From Allantophomopsis cytisporea (taxonomy: Eukaryota; Ascomycota; Leotiomycetes; Phacidiales; Phacidiaceae), in contig CP103022.1 of NCBI GenBank assembly GCA_024752435.1, forward strand, positions 806,001-870,000: a DNA stretch of 64,000 nucleotides, in the 5' to 3' direction. Numbering within the stretch: the first letter of the stretch is position 1; the number at the start of each line of letters is the position of its first letter. Shown in pieces: positions 60,895 to 64,000 of the stretch. A program made the position numbers and the translations under genes. Below the pieces are notes generated by a model that did no database searches, was not told where the DNA came from, and saw nothing but the letters and a program-made list of their open reading frames with translations.

Positions 60895-61995
60895 ATGGCC
60901 ACCATCGGGACCGAGAAAGGGGGGACGGCAGATTGGAGCGAGAACCTGAATATGACTATGATGTGTAAGGACTGCCGCGAGTTTCCACCCAACATCGTTG
61001 AAGAGTTCTCTTCCGGTGATATGGTCTGTGGAACCTGTGGACTCGTTCTAGGAGACCGTATTGTCGATACTCGATCTGAGTGGCGTACCTTCTCCAACGA
61101 TGATCAGGGAACTGACGACCCATCCCGTGTCGGAGATGGTGCAAACCCCCTCTTGAACGGCTCTCAGCTACAGACCACAATCGCCTTTGGTGATGGGACT
61201 GGTCGTAGTCGAGATCTTCATCGTGCTCAAAACAAATCTGCCAACGACAAGTCCACTAAGAGTTTACTCCAAGCGTACAAGGAGATTGGTGCTCACTGCG
61301 ATGCTGTTAATATTCCCAAGAACGTATCTGATACAGCCAAGCATCTTTTCAAGCTTGTCGATGATGCCAAGGCCTTCAAGGGTAAATCCCAAGAGGCTAT
61401 CATCGCTGGTTGTATCTTCATCGCTTGCCGTCAATGTGGGGTTCCACGTACTTTCCGAGAAATCTATGCCTTGACAAAGGTCTCGAAGAAGGATATTGGT
61501 CGTACATTCAAGGCCCTTGAGAAGTTCTTTGCTACAACGAGTCAAGCAAAGATGGTAGTTGGTAAGTTGAGTGTGATTGCTATGCTTTTTGAAAATCCTA
61601 TTAACAGTGCTCTCGAAGGTGCTCTTCCTTCTACAGACGAATACAAGACCACTACTTCTACTGCAGCTCGCGATCTCTGCTTGCGTTACTGCAGTCAACT
61701 TGGTCTCAAAGGCCAGCAATTCGTCAAGGTGTCTCAAGGTTTGGCTGATAAGATGTCAACTGTTGGTGACTTGGCCGGTCGATCCCCTCTATCCGTTGCA
61801 GCTGCTTGCATCTTCATGGCATCGCACCTTCTCGGCAAGCCCAAATCTGCAAAGGATATCTCTGTAGTCGCTGGAGTTAGTGATGGTACAATCCGCACCG
61901 CATACAAATATTTGTATCAGGAGCGTGAGAGATTGATCGATGCAGACTGGATTGCTGATGGCAAGGGCAAGATGGAACTTCTTCCTGGTGTCTAA
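60895..61995 (+). CDS. SUA7: Transcription initiation factor TFIIB
   Basis: Exons 60895-61561 and 61619-61995 give 347 residues. TFIIB bridges TBP and RNA polymerase II at promoters. An N-terminal zinc ribbon has Cys pairs at 24/27 and 45/48, followed by the B-reader/linker segment (SEWRTFSNDD). Two cyclin-fold repeats contain GKSQEAIIAGCIFIACRQ and GRSPLSVAAACIFMASH. The proposed 57-bp intron has GTAAGT, TTAAC and AAG and contains no stop; its length is a multiple of three. A model that reads through it inserts 19 residues (KLSVIAMLFENPINSALEG) that interrupt the expected VVGALPSTDEY junction. The earlier AG (AACAG) would shift the frame, so the CGAAG acceptor is chosen. Confidence 0.93.
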   Translation: MATIGTEKGGTADWSENLNMTMMCKDCREFPPNIVEEFSSGDMVCGTCGLVLGDRIVDTRSEWRTFSNDDQGTDDPSRVGDGANPLLNGSQLQTTIAFGDGTGRSRDLHRAQNKSANDKSTKSLLQAYKEIGAHCDAVNIPKNVSDTAKHLFKLVDDAKAFKGKSQEAIIAGCIFIACRQCGVPRTFREIYALTKVSKKDIGRTFKALEKFFATTSQAKMVVGKLSVIAMLFENPINSALEGALPSTDEYKTTTSTAARDLCLRYCSQLGLKGQQFVKVSQGLADKMSTVGDLAGRSPLSVAAACIFMASHLLGKPKSAKDISVVAGVSDGTIRTAYKYLYQERERLIDADWIADGKGKMELLPGV

Positions 61996-63112
61996 GCAAC
62001 GATTACCTCCCCTCTGAATTCCAAATTGGTATTGGTTAATTTTCCTTTGAGCTCTGGTATTTATGCAGGTCGCGTGCGTTTGCGTTACATACCCGCAGAT
62101 TCGTCATCTGACTTCGAACCTATTACTTACATGACTTCTGCATTGGTGCTTTTGCGTTTTTGGCGGTTGGCTGAACCTGTTGCCTTGTACTTAGCAGCCT
62201 AATACGGCAGTATGGGGGGGTTAAATTCACAGCATTTGTTTTGCGGGCGTTTGCTTTTATTGCAAAACCGAGCGTATCGGTAACGCGGATGAAGAAAATA
62301 TTTTTGCAGGTTGCAAGCTGTGGATGGGATGATAGGCAAAGAGATAGAACAAAACTAAGATGCTCTAGTATCTGGAGTACTCCATACTCACTCAGACCAA
62401 ATGAGGGTGATATCCGTCTAGCCGTGATATGACTCCTCCCAGGCGGGGTTGTGATACCCTGCGAGTGATGAATCTGATTACACATCCCTAGAAGCAGAGA
62501 GACTGAAAATCCATGGAGTTACCCAAATTCGACTTCTCAGCAACTCGTAATTCCATTGCCACTGGAGGACTTTTGCTTACATGTGACTCGTAAGAGGGAT
62601 GAATCCCACTCCCGTAAAGTACAAATAACTGCAGCCTGCGTGATTTCATAGTGCTTACCCTTCTTGCAAGCTGATGTGGCCCGATCGCTTCGAAAAAGGG
62701 GTGTAGGAGTCTCCCTCCTGACGTCAAAATCCATCACATCAGGTACTTGAGGATGCAGCATTTTAGGATCTAGATTTCCTCCGTAGCATATGATAATAGT
62801 AAGGAGATTCTAAATGCCGTCTTTACAGAAATTGAATATCACGTGAAACTCAACTCGTGATTCAGGGACTTTGGCGCACTCATGCCTCTCTCTCTCGTCC
62901 CCAACCAAGTTGTGCGATTGTCTCAGCCACACTGCCACCACGAGATTTTGCTTTCGGTCAGGGTCACCTTAAGGATAAGTAAATGAAAGCCATTTGTTTA
63001 TGCGACATGTCAAATGTCCACGTAGATTGAAGTAATGTGTGGTGTGGTGGAGTGTTGCGTCCACGATGGGGTATCCGTTGGTTGTGTTGCATGGCAAATC
63101 CCTTCCATGCCA

Positions 63113-63151
<39 letters not shown>

Positions 63152-64000
63152 ACCAAGACTTTTTCACTCTCTCCTCGCGCCCCAAAAAAAGGCCCTTCGG
63201 TTTTCAGGGTCCATTTCGATAAGTCATCATAACTTTTACGAATCGGTGCCAAAAGCGTCTTGTCATCAGACGCAAAGACCGATGAGAAGCCAAGTTAGTA
63301 GAGTATTGGCGGGATAATCCCGAGCTACTTTCCTCATCTTCCTGGCGCCCTCTTTTTTTTCTTCTTTTTCTTCCTCACACTTTTTTTTCTGGATCTCGTC
63401 CGTCAAGCCCTCTTTCAGGATTTTTGGAGCTTCTTCTTGAGCCTTTCTCGTGACGAAAATCCCCACATGGGGGCACTGTCATGTTCCCCGTGCACCTTTA
63501 ATCGAGCAGCTCTCCGATCTGAGCCCTTCCCGGTCCCCGGGCGGTGCTCTTCTTTTCCCCTTCGCGGATGCCCTTAGTTTTTTTTCTGATGTCCTGCTGA
63601 TATGGTGGTAAATTATCGGAGTGCGACAAAGTAAAATTTGTTGTGCTGCACATAGAATGGGGATTGGCTTGACGAGAGCAGTTCCATGGTTCATGGAATG
63701 CTAGACTGGAACACTTGGAGATGATGCTTGACAAGGATGAGTTGAGAATTGCTTCCAGCTCTCTCTTTCAATGCGCGCAATGCACTTGCTCTTTCCTGTC
63801 TCTGTTTATTTGTTTTTGTGCAGAGGAGAATATGTTTGTCTGAATTGTGAAGCTCAATCTGCGCTTCCAACTCACCAGGCAGGCAGGGTCTCAGAAGAAT
63901 ACCGTGGTGAACTTGTGCGCATAAGACAATTTAGCGTGGGAGCTTGGTCAACGTCGGAATGGAGATGAAGTCTGTGCCTTACTCATTAGGCTTTTCATCA
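61996..64000. other. Right-hand intergenic region
   Basis: Two kilobases after TFIIB without a supported gene. A CT repeat and poly-T stretches (63350-63390, 63577-63583) mark a pyrimidine-rich zone typical of a 5' leader, so a gene may start to the right of the window. Confidence 0.4.
63116..63150. repeat. (CT)17 dinucleotide repeat
   Basis: Uninterrupted CT run; the opposite strand reads as an artificial Arg/Glu repeat ORF. Confidence 0.9.

Noticed and set aside
63010..63317. Arg-Glu or Leu-Ser repeat ORFs at the CT repeat
   Set aside because: Artefacts of the (CT)n run read in different frames.
1..64000. CRISPR arrays, bacterial operons, complete transposons, tRNA or rRNA genes
   Set aside because: Exons, introns and gene content are fungal. 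No regularly spaced repeats with unique spacers, terminal inverted repeats with a transposase, LTR pairs or clear tRNA cloverleaf were found by eye; a tRNAscan-type run would be decisive for tRNAs.

Overview
This is a fungal nuclear window. It has short introns (about 45-60 bp) with GT..AG borders and CTAAC/CTAAT branch sites, single-gene transcription units, and conserved filamentous-ascomycete proteins. The gene set and intergenic style suggest a Leotiomycete such as a Botrytis/Sclerotinia relative. That placement is inference from familiarity, not computed.

Layout. 0.3-5.6 kb: a Rho1 exchange factor (Rom2 type, DEP-DH-PH-CNH). 6.5-6.9 kb: a small hydrophilic protein with CRE-like promoter sites. 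7.4-8.6 kb (-): transaldolase. 8.6-12.7 kb: gene-poor, holding a decayed coding remnant. 12.7-14.8 kb (-): Bor1-type anion transporter. 15.7-16.7 kb (+): Mtg1 GTPase. 17.6-21.6 kb (-): a 1318-residue DUF1765 protein. 21.6-28.6 kb: seven kilobases without a supported gene, dense in microsatellites. 28.6-30.5 kb (+): lysyl-tRNA synthetase, convergent with COX15 (-). 32.7-34.3 kb (+): nucleotide-sugar-transporter-like protein. 35.1-36.9 kb (+): Cti6-like PHD protein. 38.2-38.9 kb (+): four-TM MARVEL-like protein. 39.5-40.7 kb (-): Dus4 dihydrouridine synthase. 47.9-48.5 kb (-): F-box protein. 52.2-54.7 kb (+): Kch1-type K+ transporter. 58.3-59.8 kb (-): proteasome ATPase Rpt5. 60.9-62.0 kb (+): TFIIB.

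The most unusual region is 41.4-46.5 kb. Between housekeeping genes lies a cluster of small, diverged paralogues: three apparently intact minus-strand genes, a fourth lacking a visible start codon, and a short plus-strand remnant. The four minus-strand copies share an N-terminal (N/D)WP motif, introns at equivalent positions and phases, and a core W...I...(Y/F)...G..C.(S/N)...(L/F)..R..R..R.(L/M) pattern like a Myb/trihelix fold. Three also carry a C-terminal CxxC knuckle. I recognise no named family. They look like a lineage-specific, birth-and-death family of putative DNA- or protein-binding factors.

Most genes are unrelated housekeeping functions with no cluster logic. Exon models were built by hand from splice signals and frame continuity.
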